From NCBI GenBank assembly GCA_947179485.1, contig OX359249.1, positions 9,610,001-9,674,000 of the forward strand: DNA of 64,000 nucleotides. The letters are read 5' to 3'. The position numbers and the translations under genes are program-made. Below the pieces are notes generated by a model that ran no database searches, had not been told where the DNA came from, and saw only the letters and a list, made by a program, of their open reading frames with translations. Shown here piece by piece: positions 61,869 to 64,000 of this stretch. This DNA is from Allacma fusca (Eukaryota; Arthropoda; Collembola; Symphypleona; Sminthuridae). The stretch's first letter is position 1, and each line of letters begins with the position of its first letter.

Positions 61869-64000
61869 CTGGAAACAAATGACAGTATTTCATCCCAATG
61901 GTTTTTACAAAAGTCGGAAGAAATAAAATAATATGGAATCTCTTATCCTAATAGCATACATGTAGAAACTACTGTGCGTACAGTACTGTTCTGGAGGCCA
62001 AATACATACATGTAATTATCTCCTCTGGAATAGTACATTCCACATATGTTTTGTAATGGACTTGGAGGTACATATCCAGCAAAAGAGCAAAATCAACGGT
62101 ACTCATTTGGTCCCAAGACTTTGGCAAGTCAAGTATATCTAAATGTCTTGACGAGACATTTACTTAACCAGAGGGGATAGGACATTGGGACTATTTTATC
62201 TGCATGCAGGACTGAATTCATCCTAATAAACATTAAATGTATCCACTTGAGAAGTTTTCAGGGGAGGAAGAAAAAAAAACTATTGAAGTGATTGAAAAAA
62301 ACGGGATCCCTTGTAAGCCACTCGTATCAGTTGGGATACACACAGACTGTGCGGCAACATGTGAGCAGATGATGACAAATGACAAAACATTTTGAGCTAC
62401 TAAAGGATCCCGGGAACCAAAGCAATAAAATTATAGTGGTCGTATCCCTGCTAGTTATGACTAGACGTCCTTCTTCCTATAACGGGAGAGCGAGCCCACT
62501 ACTTGTGTCGACTTCAGGAGAAAAAAAAACGTTACATTATAAATGAAGAGTACTCCCGAGTACTTTTCCCCCATGTATTAGGGCTCCGGGATCCAGGAAG
62601 GAAGGAGAGAGGAGAAAAAGTGCATTGTAAAAGAACCGACTAAAATGTGCAAAGTATGGCAAATAAAAAGTAAAATATGAATGGATGTGTCGGTGAAATA
62701 ACAGTGTAATCTCGCCCACTCTCATAATCGTTCTCGTCAGTAATGCTCACTATGGCTGGGTCCTCCTCCCCGAACTTCCCTCACAAGAACCACTGACTCG
62801 GCCATGAACTCTAGCAATACGCTCCCAATACTCCAATACATTTCTATAGTGTCGTCCCAATTTGCAGTTCAGCGACAAAAATGACGTCCTCTTTATTGGC
62901 TCTTCTATTGTACCCGCACACACACACATACACACACACACACACACACTCATACACACATACACACACACACACACACAAGCTACTTTCCTAGGTGCAC
63001 GTGTAACTCACACAGAACTAAAAAAAAGTATGACTTTATGGAACGGCCATTGTACAAGATCTAAAAAAAATACCTACAGAGTGTGACTCCCCTTATTAGT
63101 ACTAGTTATTAATGCATATCCCTTAATATGAACATACTCATAAATAGTTACAGTAGTCGTCCCTATTACCATTATGTTAGTTAACCCATGGTTACTTCCA
63201 ATTCAGCCCTCCCATCACCTCCGTCAAGCCCATAGTCATTGTCCTACTTTTTACAATTTACAAAAACTATCAGAAATCAAATCCTATTAGGCTCCATACT
63301 CCTTCCTACATGGGATACCTACTCCCGCTGTCAGGGATCTTGATAAGGTTGCTACAAGAGCATTCTATATAAAAGAGCAATCTCTAATGTAATTTCCAAT
63401 CATTCCTGTTTATCCCAATGTTAGTTTCCCTCATAAGAAAATTTCATTGAGGGAGCCAATTGTAGATGCTTTTACGGATGTTCTTACAGACCGAGGGATC
63501 TGAAAATATTTCTTTATATTATGGATCTGTTAATGAATGGAACTTTACTGTATTTCCAAGTCTCCTATAATAAATTTCATTCATAGTTAAAAAAAAGTGC
63601 TTGTCCAAAAAGTGCATTACTCCGAATCCTGACTGTTATATCCAGTTTCAAAATGTTAGATCTACAAATTTGAGAGTGAAAAAATAATATTAGGGAAGGA
63701 ATCTAACTGTAGATTTGGAGGAAGTTTATAACTAAATTTAAGAACTGGGCTGTATGGGAATTAAATGTGGGAAGGGATCATTGAGGAAGAATCAAATGTG
63801 CTTTATAAAGAATATAATACATCTTGGAAGAGGAAAGGGAGTTATATAGGGGGGGGGGGCCAGGAGTGTGTACATAGATACATAATTATAGGAGGAGGAA
63901 TGATGGGGAACTCTGGTATGGGAAATGATACGAGGAGATGAATGTGTGTCTCCTTATTACGTGGCTTACAACACCTCATAACAAGCGGAGGAAGGAGGAA
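61869..64000. other. CARP 5' intron sequence, no exon found
   Basis: The stretch between the first visible CARP exon and the right edge. I looked on the minus strand for the conserved N-terminal CARP block (WWAYxG, PSFWGLVN, KRQSPVNI) and did not find it, so I infer an intron of more than 2.1 kb. A CA microsatellite and a G run near 63850 are present. Confidence 0.5.
62917..62980. repeat. (CA)n microsatellite
   Basis: An interrupted CA run of about 64 bp, with CATA variants. Confidence 0.95.

Noticed and set aside
61869-64000. Search for CARP N-terminal exons
   Set aside because: No minus-strand stretch gave the Trp-rich WWAYxG / FWGLVN / KRQSPVNI blocks; the frame at 62750-62977 (VLEYWERIARVHG) is not a match.

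Overview
The window is nuclear DNA of an animal, most likely an arthropod. It is AT-rich, its genes are split by mostly short GT-AG introns (about 60-130 bp), genes are sparse, and DNA-transposon debris is common. Protein likeness from memory fits an arthropod, plausibly a copepod such as a sea louse; this is an inference, not something the sequence proves. No rRNA, tRNA, CRISPR array or organellar segment was seen. Seven host genes can be supported.

Left part (1-15 kb): the 5' end of an FKBP52/59-type immunophilin (minus, runs off the left edge); a tandem-repeat-rich spacer; a TMIE (transmembrane inner ear) gene on the plus strand with an exceptionally long lysine-rich tail; and a complete 8-exon branched-chain aminotransferase (minus), convergent with TMIE. 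All eight BCAT exons keep frame and give 411 aa.

Middle (15-37 kb): a gene-free stretch holding a hAT-like MITE with a second MITE inside it and a decayed Tc1-like transposase; then a complete 10-exon GTF3C3 (TFIIIC TPR subunit, minus, 933 aa). Just upstream of it is a stack of nested non-autonomous transposons: a PIF/Harbinger MITE split by a hAT MITE, then a hAT MITE split by another hAT MITE, most with perfect target-site duplications. A small three-exon mitochondrial protein gene resembling COX7B follows (plus), then another MITE-in-MITE nest.

Right part (37-64 kb): a six-exon divergent SIAH-type ubiquitin ligase candidate (minus, 524 aa by my exon model), then about 16 kb with only weak exon candidates, then the 3' half of a carbonic-anhydrase-related protein (CARP X/XI type, minus) with long introns, whose N-terminal exons lie beyond the right edge.

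The genes have unrelated roles (chaperone/isomerase, mechanotransduction, amino-acid catabolism, Pol III transcription, respiration, ubiquitylation, neuronal CARP) and show no operon-like grouping. The most notable points are the TMIE tail, the unusual metal-site residues of the CARP, the SIAH homologue with an incomplete RING, and a set of unrelated MITEs that all carry arrays of their own private short oligomer just inside both ends.
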